Below, piece by piece: positions 35,987-45,043 of a DNA stretch of 64,000 nt. Source of the DNA: Alphaproteobacteria bacterium (GTDB taxonomy: Bacteria; Pseudomonadota; Alphaproteobacteria; CACIAM-22H2). A program made the translations under genes and the position numbers. Below the pieces are notes generated by a model. It worked only from the letters and a program-made list of their open reading frames with translations. It had not been told where the DNA came from and searched no databases. Every line of letters starts with the position of its first letter. Position 1 is the first letter of the stretch. The stretch covers positions 44,794-108,793 of the forward strand of contig WGNX01000006.1 in assembly GCA_016124335.1 (NCBI GenBank). Reading direction: 5' to 3'.

Positions 35987-37333
35987 ATGCCCTTCGATGC
36001 CGCGAACCCGGAAAGGCCGCTCGATATCGCCGTCGTGGGCTCCGGCATTTCGGGGCTGGGTGCGGCCTGGCTGCTGGCCCAGCGCCATAACGTCACGCTC
36101 TACGAGAAGGCCGCGCGCTTCGGCGGCCACACGAACACTGTGCTCGCGGCCGCACGCGGGCCAGGCGGTGCGGTGCGCGAGATTCCCGTCGACACGGGTT
36201 TCATCGTCTTCAACGAGGCGACGTATCCCGACCTGATCGCGCTGTTCGCGCATCTGGGCGTGGAATGCGAAGTCTCGGACATGTCGTTTTCGGCCTCGAT
36301 CGATGCGGGCCGCATCGAATATTCCGGCGGCACCTGGCACGGGCTGTTCGCGCAGAAGCGCAACCTGCTGCGCCCGTCGCACTGGCGCATGCTGGCCGAC
36401 ATCCTGCGCTTCTTCCGCGAAGCGCGCGGGCTGTGCGAAGCGGGCGGCGGCGGGCCCGATCTGGGCACGTTCCTTGCCCGCGGCGGCTACAGCCGCGCCT
36501 TCGTCGACCGGCACCTGCTGCCGATGGCGGCCGCGATCTGGTCGTGCCCGACCGCCGCGATGATGGGTTTCCCCGTGCACAGCCTTGCGCGCTTCTTCCG
36601 CAATCACGGACTGCTCCAGATTTTCGACCGCCCGCAATGGCGCACTGTCCGCGGCGGCGCGCGTGTCTATCGCGATGCGCTGCTGCGCGATCTCGGGCCG
36701 TCGGCGCTCGCGCATGCCGGCGCGCGGCAGGTGGCGCCGGGGCGCGACGGCGTGGTCGTGCACGACACGGCCGGCCGCGCACGCCGTTTCGATCATGCGG
36801 TGATGGCTGCCCATGCCGACGAGACGCTGGCGTTGATCGCCGGCCCCACGCCGGCCGAACGCGACATTCTCGGCCGCTTCGCCTTCCAGCCCAACCGCGC
36901 GGTCCTGCATCAGGACGAGCGGCTGATGCCCGTCCGCCGCCGGGCGTGGTCGAGCTGGAACTATCTCGCCGCGCGCGATGCGGCGACCGGCAACACGGCC
37001 GTTTCGGTGACCTACTGGATGAACCAGTTGCAGAACCTGCCGGCTGAATATCCGCTGTTCGTCTCGCTCAACCCGCTCGTCGAGCCCCGTGAAGGCACGA
37101 AGCTTGCCGAATTCGACTACATGCATCCGGTGTTCGATGCCGCGGCGCTCGACGCGCAGCGCCGGTTGCCCGAAATCCAGGGCGTACGCGGCCTGCATTT
37201 CTGCGGTGCCTGGACCGGGCACGGCTTCCATGAAGACGGCCTGCGTTCGGGCCTTGAAGTCGCCGAGGCGTTGGGCGCGCGCCGGCCATGGCGCGCAGGC
37301 ACGGCGGCCAACATGCCGCTGGCGGCGGACTAG
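35987..37333 (+). CDS. FAD/NAD(P)-binding amine-oxidase-like protein
   Basis: A 448-residue flavoprotein: IAVVGSGISGLGAAWLLA at the N-terminus, RFGGHTNTV, and a C-terminal GLHFCGAWTGHGFHEDGLRSGLEVAEAL closing the FAD site. Such genes regularly sit beside DUF1365 and cyclopropane-fatty-acid-synthase-type genes, so a role in modifying unsaturated fatty acids is likely. It starts one base after the photolyase stop. Confidence 0.85.
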   Translation: MPFDAANPERPLDIAVVGSGISGLGAAWLLAQRHNVTLYEKAARFGGHTNTVLAAARGPGGAVREIPVDTGFIVFNEATYPDLIALFAHLGVECEVSDMSFSASIDAGRIEYSGGTWHGLFAQKRNLLRPSHWRMLADILRFFREARGLCEAGGGGPDLGTFLARGGYSRAFVDRHLLPMAAAIWSCPTAAMMGFPVHSLARFFRNHGLLQIFDRPQWRTVRGGARVYRDALLRDLGPSALAHAGARQVAPGRDGVVVHDTAGRARRFDHAVMAAHADETLALIAGPTPAERDILGRFAFQPNRAVLHQDERLMPVRRRAWSSWNYLAARDAATGNTAVSVTYWMNQLQNLPAEYPLFVSLNPLVEPREGTKLAEFDYMHPVFDAAALDAQRRLPEIQGVRGLHFCGAWTGHGFHEDGLRSGLEVAEALGARRPWRAGTAANMPLAAD

Positions 37334-37341
37334 GGGGCGCC

Positions 37342-38118
37342 ATGCCGGCCACGTCGCTTTATTTCGGCAATGTGATGCATGCGCGGCTGCGGCCGTTCCG
37401 CCATCGCTTCGTCTATGGGGTGTTCTCGATCCTCGTCGATCTCGATGAACTGCCCGAACTCGATCGCCGCTCGCGGCTGTTCGGCTACAACCGCGCGCGG
37501 CTTTTCTCGTTTCACGACGAAGACCATGGCGCGCGCGACGGAAGCCCCGCCGCCGCCTGGGTCCGCGCGCGGCTCGCCGCGGCGGGCCTTGCCGGTGCCG
37601 GCGAAAGGATCTTCGCGCTGTGCTTTCCGCGCGTGCTGGGCAGCGTGTTCAATCCGCTGACGGTCTATTTCGCCTATGCAGCCGACGGGCGGCTCGGTGC
37701 GATGCTGTACGAGGTCAAGAACACCTTCGGCGAACAGCACGGCTACCTGATACCGGTGGCTTCGGGCCGCACGGCCGGGGCGCCGGTTGTCCAGCGTGCC
37801 GCGAAGCGCTTCCATGTCTCGCCGTTCATCGGCATGGCAGCCATCTACCGCTTCCGGGTGGACGAGCCGGAAGACCGGCTGGCGATCCTGATCCGCGAAG
37901 ACACGCCCGAAGGCGAGCTGCTCGTCGCTAGCCAGACCGGCCGGCGCCGGCCCTGGTCCGACCGGACGTTGCTTCAAGCCTTCTTCCGCTACCCGCTTCT
38001 GACGGCTAAAATCGTCGGCGCGATCCACTGGGAGGCACTGAGGCTCTGGCTAAAAGGAGCCGGGTTCCATCCGCGCCCGGCCCCTGCGGCCGGCGCGGCC
38101 ACGACGATCGCCGAGTAA
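37342..38118 (+). CDS. DUF1365 family protein
   Basis: A 258-residue protein of DUF1365. Recognised by LYFGNVMHARLRPFRHRFVYGVFSILVDLDELP, LFSFHDEDHGARDG, RVLGSVFNPLTVYFAY, VKNTFGEQHGYL and FHVSPFIGMAAIYRF. The biochemical role is unknown; in many proteobacteria it stands between an FAD oxidoreductase and a cyclopropane-fatty-acid-synthase-like enzyme, exactly as here. Confidence 0.9.
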   Translation: MPATSLYFGNVMHARLRPFRHRFVYGVFSILVDLDELPELDRRSRLFGYNRARLFSFHDEDHGARDGSPAAAWVRARLAAAGLAGAGERIFALCFPRVLGSVFNPLTVYFAYAADGRLGAMLYEVKNTFGEQHGYLIPVASGRTAGAPVVQRAAKRFHVSPFIGMAAIYRFRVDEPEDRLAILIREDTPEGELLVASQTGRRRPWSDRTLLQAFFRYPLLTAKIVGAIHWEALRLWLKGAGFHPRPAPAAGAATTIAE

Positions 38119-38138
38119 GGGTACGGGAGGAGTCCCAC

Positions 38139-39371
38139 ATGCACGAACCCGACGCCGTACCGGCGTGGGCGGCCGCGCGCGGCGAAAGCTTCGCGTTGCG
38201 CGCGATCCTGATGGCGGCTGCACGCATCGAGATCGGCGAGCTTACGATCCTCGGCCCCGACGGGCGCGCCCATGTCTTCAAGGGCGCCAAGCCGGGCCCG
38301 CGAGCCGCCTTCATGCTGCGCACGTCGCGCGCCGCACGCCGCGTTCTGTTCGGCGGCAATGTCGGCTTTGCCGAGGCCTATATTGACGGCGAGATCGACG
38401 CCGACGACCTGCCGGCCCTCCTCGAGCTTGCCGCGCGCAACGAGTCCGCACTCGACGACATCCATTATGGCCGCGCTTCGCGGCTCGCACCGATCGTCGG
38501 CCTCGCGCGAAGGCTCTGGCACGCGCTGCGTGCCAATACGCGCAGCGGCTCCAGGCGCAACATCGCCTATCACTACGATCTCGGGAACGAGTTCTACCGG
38601 CGCTGGCTCGATCCCTCGATGGCCTATTCCTCGGCCGTGTTCGCCGACGGGGCCAAGGATCTCGAAGCCGCCCAGCAGGCCAAGTTCGCGCGCATGGCAA
38701 AGATGATGGCGATCGAGCCGGGCCAGAGGGTGCTCGAGATCGGCTGCGGCTGGGGGGCTTTCGCGGCGTTCCTGGCGCGCGAGTTCCGCGCGAAGGTGAC
38801 GGCGATCACGGTCTCGAAGGAGCAACTCGCCCACACGCAGGCCAAGGTGCAGAAGGAAGGGCTAGGCGATCTCGTCGAGGCGCGCTTCGTCGATTATCGC
38901 GACGTGGAGGGCACCTTCGACCGCATCGCGTCGATCGAGATGTTCGAGGCGGTGGGCGAGAAATACTGGCCCGCCTATTTCGGCAAGCTGCGCGAATGTC
39001 TGGCACCCGGCGGGCGCGCGGCGCTGCAGATCATCACGATCTCCGACCGCTTCTTCGACACCTATCGCACGGGCGTGGATTTCATCCAGCGCTATATCTT
39101 TCCCGGCGGCATGCTGCCCTCGGAAAGCGCGCTCAAGGCGCAGATCGACGACGCGCGGCTGCAACTCGCCGGGCAGTTCAATTTCGGCCTCGACTATGCC
39201 GAGACGCTTGCCGAATGGAACCGTCGTTTCCAGAAGGCGTGGCCGGAAATCCAGGGTCTCGGCTTCGACAGCCGCTTCAAGCGCATGTGGGAATTCTACC
39301 TCGCCTATTGCGAGGCGGGCTTCCGCGCGCGCTCGATCGACGTGACCCAGGTCGCAATTGTCCGCCCCTGA
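38139..39371 (+). CDS. Cyclopropane-fatty-acyl-phospholipid synthase family methyltransferase
   Basis: A 410-residue SAM-dependent enzyme of the CFA synthase family, which adds a methylene group to the double bond of membrane unsaturated fatty acids. Seen: an N-terminal lipid-binding region with AFMLRTSRAARRVLFGGNVGFAEAYIDGEID, the NIAYHYDLGNEFYRRWLD start of the catalytic core, VLEIGCGWGAFAAFLA, SIEMFEAVGEKYWP and QRYIFPGGMLPS. In the light/singlet-oxygen clusters of other proteobacteria the matching gene can be UfaM, which makes methylated/furan fatty acids, so a non-cyclopropane product is possible. GGAGG precedes the start. Confidence 0.88.
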   Translation: MHEPDAVPAWAAARGESFALRAILMAAARIEIGELTILGPDGRAHVFKGAKPGPRAAFMLRTSRAARRVLFGGNVGFAEAYIDGEIDADDLPALLELAARNESALDDIHYGRASRLAPIVGLARRLWHALRANTRSGSRRNIAYHYDLGNEFYRRWLDPSMAYSSAVFADGAKDLEAAQQAKFARMAKMMAIEPGQRVLEIGCGWGAFAAFLAREFRAKVTAITVSKEQLAHTQAKVQKEGLGDLVEARFVDYRDVEGTFDRIASIEMFEAVGEKYWPAYFGKLRECLAPGGRAALQIITISDRFFDTYRTGVDFIQRYIFPGGMLPSESALKAQIDDARLQLAGQFNFGLDYAETLAEWNRRFQKAWPEIQGLGFDSRFKRMWEFYLAYCEAGFRARSIDVTQVAIVRP

Positions 39372-40716
39372 GCGCGCCGGCGGGCTGCCGGCGCGCGTGC
39401 TTGCGGCCTATGCGCTGCCGGCCCTGCCGGCGGCCATGCTGGGCCTGCCGCTTCTCGTCTACCTGCCGGTGTTCTACGCCTCGGCGACGGCGCTGGGCCT
39501 TTCGGCCATCGGCGGCGTGCTGCTCGTCGCGCGCATGTGGGACGTGGCGGTCGATCCCGCCGTCGGATGGGCAAGCGACCGGACACGCACCCGCTGGGGC
39601 CGCCGCCGGCCGTGGATGCTGGCGGCGCTGCCGGTGGTGCTGGCGGCGAGCTACATGCTTTTCAACCCGCCGCGCGAGGCCGGCGTGACCTATCTGCTGG
39701 GCTGGACGATGCTCGCCTATCTCGGCTGGTCGATGCTCCAGATCCCGCATCAGGCGTGGGGCGCCGAATTGTCGGGCGACTATGCCGAGCGCAGCCGGAT
39801 CGCGGCATGGCGCGAAAGCCTGACGGTCGCGGGCGTGGCGCTTGCCGCGGCCGCACCTGCCTTCGCGCAGTGGCTGGGCCGCGTGCCGGCAGGCGCGCCG
39901 CCGGAGGGGGCGGCCCTGCCGCTGCTGTTCTGGATCGATCTCGTCGCGCTGCCGCTGGCGGGTGCCGCTCTGCTGCGTCTGGTGCCCGAACCGCCGCCTG
40001 CGCCGACGGCACCCGGTTTCGGACTTGCCGCCGGCTGGGCACTCCTGAAGGAGAACCGCCCGTTCCGGCGGCTTGTCGCGAGCTTCCTCCTGAATGGCGT
40101 GGCGAATGCGCTGCCGGCCACGCTGTTTCTCCTCTATGCCGGAGACGTGCTGGACGCGCGCGGCCTGGAGGGCGGATTGCTGCTGGTTTACCTGATCGCC
40201 GGCATCGCGTCTGTGCCGCTATGGCTGCGCGCGGCGAGGCTCTGGGGCAAGCACCGGACATGGTGTGCGGCGATGCTGGCGAACTGTGCGGCATTCGCGC
40301 CGGTGCCGCTGCTCGGCCAGGGCGACGTGCCGAGCTTTCTGCTGATCTGCCTTGCCACCGGTCTTTGCTACGGCGCCGACCTGGCTTTGCCTGCTTCGAT
40401 GCAGGCCGATGTGATCGACGTGGACACCGCGGCCGGCGGCGGGCAGCGCAGCGGCCTTTATTTCGCGCTCTGGGCCGTGGCGGGGAAATTCGCGCTGGCG
40501 CTGGCGCCGGCCATCGCATTCCCGCTCCTCGACGCGGCCGGATTCTCACGCGGTGCGGCCGGCACCGGTGGTCACGGCATGCTTGCCGCCCTATATGCCC
40601 TCGTACCGGTCGTCTTCAAGCTGGGGGCGGTCGGCCTGATGTGGAATTTTCCGCTCGATGCGGCCGGGCAGGCCCGCCTGCGCGAGCGCATCGAAGCGAG
40701 GCGGGAGCGAGAATGA
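39358..40716 (+). CDS. MFS transporter, GPH (glycoside-pentoside-hexuronide)-like
   Basis: A 452-residue permease with about twelve membrane segments. The DVAVDPAVGWASDRTRTRWGRRRPWML loop is the signature of the GPH/MelB branch. A TTG start overlapping the preceding stop by 14 bases was chosen; a GTG 13 codons later is possible. In this type of cluster the transporter may move lipids or lipid precursors, but the cargo is unknown. Confidence 0.8.
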   Translation: MSAPERAGGLPARVLAAYALPALPAAMLGLPLLVYLPVFYASATALGLSAIGGVLLVARMWDVAVDPAVGWASDRTRTRWGRRRPWMLAALPVVLAASYMLFNPPREAGVTYLLGWTMLAYLGWSMLQIPHQAWGAELSGDYAERSRIAAWRESLTVAGVALAAAAPAFAQWLGRVPAGAPPEGAALPLLFWIDLVALPLAGAALLRLVPEPPPAPTAPGFGLAAGWALLKENRPFRRLVASFLLNGVANALPATLFLLYAGDVLDARGLEGGLLLVYLIAGIASVPLWLRAARLWGKHRTWCAAMLANCAAFAPVPLLGQGDVPSFLLICLATGLCYGADLALPASMQADVIDVDTAAGGGQRSGLYFALWAVAGKFALALAPAIAFPLLDAAGFSRGAAGTGGHGMLAALYALVPVVFKLGAVGLMWNFPLDAAGQARLRERIEARRERE

Positions 40717-41276
40717 TCCGGCGGGCGATTGCGGTCGTATCCATTGCACTGACGGTTGCCGGGTGCAGTGCGATGAAGATCGAAGATTTTGCCGGGCGAC
40801 AGCCCGAATTGCGGCTCGAGACATATTTCGCGGGCCGTACACGCGCGTGGGGCATCTTCGAGGACCGCTTCGCCAACCTGAAGCGGGAATTCACCGTGGA
40901 TATCGACGGCACGTGGAACGGGACCGAACTCGTTCTCGACGAGCGGTTCAACTACAAGGACGGCGAAAAGGACCGCCGCATCTGGCATCTGAAGCAGACC
41001 GCGCCGGGCGTGTGGGAAGGCCGGACCGATGACGCGATCGGGGTGGCGCACGGGCGCCAGGCGGGCAACGCCTTCAACTTCAACTACGACATCAATCTCA
41101 AAATGGGAGATGGCCTTCTCACGGTCCATTTCAACGACTGGCTTTACCTCCAGCCCGACGGCGTCCTGCTGAACCGCGCCTACGTCACCAAGTGGGGCTT
41201 CGACGTCGGCTCGGTCACGCTGGCCTTTCGCAAGGCCGACGAAGCGGCGGCGGGCGCCGGCAAGGCTGCCGAATAG
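40713..41276 (+). CDS. DUF3833 family lipoprotein
   Basis: A 187-residue protein with a lipoprotein signal (MIRRAIAVVSIALTVAGC; lipobox VAGC) and DUF3833 features: YFAGRTRAWGIFEDRF, KREFTVDIDGTWNGTELVLDERF, YLQPDGVLLNRAYVTKWGFDVG. It ends the photolyase operon, its start overlapping the MFS stop (ATGA). Role unknown; DUF3833 accompanies CFA-synthase-type clusters. Confidence 0.88.
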   Translation: MIRRAIAVVSIALTVAGCSAMKIEDFAGRQPELRLETYFAGRTRAWGIFEDRFANLKREFTVDIDGTWNGTELVLDERFNYKDGEKDRRIWHLKQTAPGVWEGRTDDAIGVAHGRQAGNAFNFNYDINLKMGDGLLTVHFNDWLYLQPDGVLLNRAYVTKWGFDVGSVTLAFRKADEAAAGAGKAAE

Positions 41277-41285
41277 GCGGCACGT

Positions 41286-41696
41286 CTAGCCGCGAACCTT
41301 CAGCCGGTCGCGCACCAGCCGCACGAACCAGCCAAGCACCGGGACGTGCGCGTAAAGCACGCTGCCGGAATCCCAGTGGTCGATATGTTCGGCGATGCGC
41401 CCGTCGGGTGCGAGGCGGATTTCGGTCATCCCTTCGAACGCGAAGCCCGTGCCGTGGACATAGCGCCACAGCAGGTAGGCGGCGCGCTCGCCGCGCGCGC
41501 GATCGATCACCTCGAAGCGCGGCGTGCCGTGTTCGAAGGCCATCGCCAGCGCCTTCTTCATCGCGACGGCGCCGTGGACGTCGTTGAAAGGGTCCTTGAA
41601 GCGCACGTCGGGCATGACGAGCGCGTCGAGATCGTCGAGCCGGTCGGGGGACAGGCGCTCGAAATAGGTGATGTAATCGTCGAGCCGGTCGCTCAT
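41286..41696 (-). CDS. NTF2-like (SnoaL-type) protein
   Basis: A 136-residue single-domain protein of the nuclear transport factor 2 fold: MSDRLDDYITYFERLSPDRLDDL, VRFKDPFNDVHG, FEGMTEIRLAPDGRIAEHIDHWDSG. Such domains act as small-molecule isomerases, hydrolases or binding proteins. It is coupled by an ATGA overlap to the SDR gene upstream, so the two form a unit facing the photolyase operon. Confidence 0.85.
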   Translation of the reverse strand: MSDRLDDYITYFERLSPDRLDDLDALVMPDVRFKDPFNDVHGAVAMKKALAMAFEHGTPRFEVIDRARGERAAYLLWRYVHGTGFAFEGMTEIRLAPDGRIAEHIDHWDSGSVLYAHVPVLGWFVRLVRDRLKVRG

Positions 41697-42439
41697 GTGC
41701 CGGTCGCGCGCCGCACGAGGCGGAAATAGAGGCCATAGGGAAGCATGTTGAGGACCTTGAGCATGATTGCGAAGCGGCGGGGAAACACGATCTCGAACTT
41801 GTCCGACGCAAGCCCGCGCGCGATCTCGGCAGCCGCATCGGCCGCATCCATCAGGAAGGGCATCGGGAAGGGATTCTTGTCGGTCAAGGGCGTGCGCACG
41901 AAGCCCGGGGACACGAGCTGGAGCTTCACGCCCAGCGCTTCGCATTCGGGCTTCAGGCTTTCGCACATGTTGATGAGCGCGGCCTTCGTGGCGCCATAGG
42001 CCGACGCGGTCGGCAGCCCGCCATAGCCGGCGACCGAAGCGACGAGGGCGATGTGACCATGCTTGCGCTGGCGCATGGCGGCAAGGGCCGGGGCAAGGCA
42101 ATTGACCGTGCCCATCAGGTTTGTCTCGACGAGCCGGCGCACCGGCGCCACCGCGAATTCGCTGGCCGGCGTTGGAACGTGCGTGCCGGCATTGAGGATG
42201 GCGAGCGCGAGCGGGCCCATCTCGGCTTCGATCCATGCGACCGCGTTTTCGCACGCGGCAGCATCGGTCGTGTCGAGCGGCAGCACGCTGATGCTGCCGC
42301 CGGCCTCGCGCGCGAGTGCCTCAAGTGCATCGGCACGCCGGGCCGAGGCGACGACGCGCTTGCCGGCAGCCGCGAGATTGAGCGCCAGCGCCCGCCCGAT
42401 GCCGGAGGAGGCGCCCGTGATCCATACGATTTCAGTCAT
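41693..42439 (-). CDS. Short-chain dehydrogenase/reductase (SDR)
   Basis: A 248-residue classical SDR with the nucleotide motif TGASSGIG, the NAG motif (AILNAG), active-site Ser in VASVAG and YGATK (Tyr and Lys). The ATG at MTEIVWITG was chosen; CAGGA sits directly before it, too close for a normal ribosome site, and a promoter-like element lies eight bases upstream, so translation may be leaderless. Substrate unknown; the setting suggests a fatty-acyl or lipid-derived carbonyl compound. Confidence 0.87.
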   Translation of the reverse strand: MTEIVWITGASSGIGRALALNLAAAGKRVVASARRADALEALAREAGGSISVLPLDTTDAAACENAVAWIEAEMGPLALAILNAGTHVPTPASEFAVAPVRRLVETNLMGTVNCLAPALAAMRQRKHGHIALVASVAGYGGLPTASAYGATKAALINMCESLKPECEALGVKLQLVSPGFVRTPLTDKNPFPMPFLMDAADAAAEIARGLASDKFEIVFPRRFAIMLKVLNMLPYGLYFRLVRRATGT

Positions 42440-42446
42440 TCCTGAA

Positions 42447-42476
42447 ACAATACGACGCACGGGGCGCCGTGGATTT
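42447..42476 (-). promoter_or_regulatory. ECF11-like promoter before SDR operon
   Basis: On the minus strand: AAATCC, then 16 bases, then CGTA continuing TATTGT. The ATCC-N16-CGTA arrangement is identical in spacing to the element before the photolyase operon, but the -35 has only four of six TGATCC bases. Confidence 0.4.
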
Positions 42477-42504
42477 GCCAAAATCGCGGCGTTATGATCG
42501 TGCC

Positions 42505-42813
42505 ATGGATACGAATCGCCGTTTCCTGATTGCGACAGGCAGTATTGCTGCCGCAGCGCTGCTGCTGCCGGGCCGGGCGCGTGCCATGCGGCTCGAAGAA
42601 CTCGACGTGCCGCGCCAACGCCTGCTGGTCGAGGCTTGCGAGACGCAGAAGACCCATCAGGCGGTCATGGCCGATCTGGTCCGCCAGATCGAAGACGACG
42701 GCGTGCCGGGGGACGAGGCGCGCAAGCGCGTGGCCGCGATGGCCTGTCCGTTCTGCGGATGCCCGTTCGCATCCCTCGACCTTCCGGTCGAGGGTGAAGC
42801 GCCCAAATTCTAG
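42505..42813 (+). CDS. Small exported protein with CPFCGC metal-site-like tail
   Basis: A 102-residue protein. The N-terminus (MDTNRRFLIATGSIAAAALLLPGRARA) has a twin-Arg followed by a hydrophobic stretch, consistent with a Tat or Sec signal. The mature part is helical (LVEACETQKTHQAVMADLVRQIEDDG) and ends with ACPFCGCPFASLDL, which looks like a metal- or haem-binding cysteine site; it is not CxxCH. Residues KTHQ and the CPFCGC pattern recall the CcmH/cytochrome maturation family only faintly. Family not recognised. Confidence 0.65.
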   Translation: MDTNRRFLIATGSIAAAALLLPGRARAMRLEELDVPRQRLLVEACETQKTHQAVMADLVRQIEDDGVPGDEARKRVAAMACPFCGCPFASLDLPVEGEAPKF

Positions 42814-42817
42814 GAAA

Positions 42818-43198
42818 TCAGAATTCGCGCGGCTTGCGCGTCGGATAGCTGCCCGACTGCGGCCAGATCATTTCCAGACCGATCGGCTGGTCGTTCGGCA
42901 GCTTGCGCAGGATGGCCTTGAGGCCGATCGCGTCGGCGTAGCGCTCGGCCTCCTGCTCGGCATGGCCGCGGATGCGCCGGCGCGTGGCGCCGGGCAGGCG
43001 GTCGAAGGCCGTGCGGGCCAGCTCGAAATTGAACGGGTTTTCGTCGTCGGCCGCATTGCGTACCGCGCGCGCGACGTGGTGGTCGGGGCCAAGCAGTTCC
43101 GAAACCGATTTCGACAGGATGAAGATCGCGCGCACGCGCTGCTGCTGTGCGCGTGCGGGGCCCGCTTGCGTGCCGCGGGAGAAACTCGGTTCGGCCAT
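42818..43198 (-). CDS. Hypothetical protein next to ccrM
   Basis: A 126-residue soluble protein. Gln/Arg-rich N-terminus (RAQQQRVRAIFILSKSVSELLG) then DHHVARAVRNAADDENPFNFELA and a basic helix RLPGATRRRIRGHAEQEAERYADAIG. No signal peptide or known domain. It lies downstream of the methyltransferase gene on the same strand, with a 50-base gap; the start was chosen at MAEPSFSRG. Function unknown. Confidence 0.6.
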   Translation of the reverse strand: MAEPSFSRGTQAGPARAQQQRVRAIFILSKSVSELLGPDHHVARAVRNAADDENPFNFELARTAFDRLPGATRRRIRGHAEQEAERYADAIGLKAILRKLPNDQPIGLEMIWPQSGSYPTRKPREF

Positions 43199-43248
43199 CG
43201 TGGCTCCAGCCTTTGCTCGTGGGGCCGCCCGAAGCCGGGAGACCCTGT

Positions 43249-44367
<1,119 letters not shown>

Positions 44368-44401
44368 TCAGCCGCGATTCCGCGGTCAACAGATAAACGA
44401 A

Positions 44402-45028
44402 TCAAAGGCTTAAATGGCCCTGCGCCAGCGGCGCGAAACTCAATCTGTGGTGGGCCGAGGGCCCCTGGACCGCAATGGATTCGATATGGGCGGCCGAGCC
44501 GTACCCCTTGTTCGACGCCCAGCCATAGCCGGGATGGCGGGCATCGAGCAGCGCCATGATCCGGTCGCGGGTGACCTTGGCAAGGATCGAGGCGGCGGCG
44601 ATGGACAGCGACTTCGCATCCCCCTTCACCAGACCCTCGGTCCGGCAGGGCAGGTCGCGCGGCAGCTGGTTGCCATCGACGAGCGCCACGTCGGGCGCCA
44701 CGCCCAGCCGCTCGACCGCGCGGCGCATGGCCAGATGCGTGGCGCGCAGGATGTTGAGCGTGTCGATCTCCTTCACGCTCGCCGCAGCGATGGCATAGGC
44801 AAGCGTGCCGGTCTTCGCGTGCGCGCGCAGCTCGGCGAACGCCGCCTCGCGCCGCGCGGCCGTCAGCTTCTTGGAATCGTCGATCGCGCCGGCCAGCGAC
44901 GGCGGCAGCTTCGCGGCAAGGAATACGACGGCGGCCGCGACGACGGGGCCGGCGAGGGGGCCGCGGCCCGCCTCGTCGACCCCCGCCACGCGGCCGCCCA
45001 GCTTCTTCTCGTGCGCAAGATCCGGCAT
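44402..45028 (-). CDS. rnhB: Ribonuclease HII
   Basis: A 208-residue enzyme that removes RNA from RNA-DNA hybrids and single ribonucleotides. The active-site start [13 protein letters not shown] (Asp18, Glu19), later VDGN (ALVDGNQLP) and [20 protein letters not shown] are characteristic. Adjacent to ccrM, an arrangement common in alphaproteobacteria. Confidence 0.95.
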   Translation of the reverse strand: MPDLAHEKKLGGRVAGVDEAGRGPLAGPVVAAAVVFLAAKLPPSLAGAIDDSKKLTAARREAAFAELRAHAKTGTLAYAIAAASVKEIDTLNILRATHLAMRRAVERLGVAPDVALVDGNQLPRDLPCRTEGLVKGDAKSLSIAAASILAKVTRDRIMALLDARHPGYGWASNKGYGSAAHIESIAVQGPSAHHRLSFAPLAQGHLSL

Positions 45029-45037
45029 CGGGCCGGG

Positions 45038-45043
45038 ACTATA
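45038..45043 (-). promoter_or_regulatory. -10 element of rnhB, near-leaderless
   Basis: TATAGT on the minus strand, nine bases before the rnhB ATG; the last base abuts the stop codon of the upstream gene. Confidence 0.45.

Noticed and set aside
40714..40739. A third TGATCC-N16-CGTA inside the DUF3833 start region
   Set aside because: The bases are the first codons of the gene (ATG ATC CGG) and a start there would fall inside the coding sequence; most likely coincidence, though it should be noted in a genome scan.
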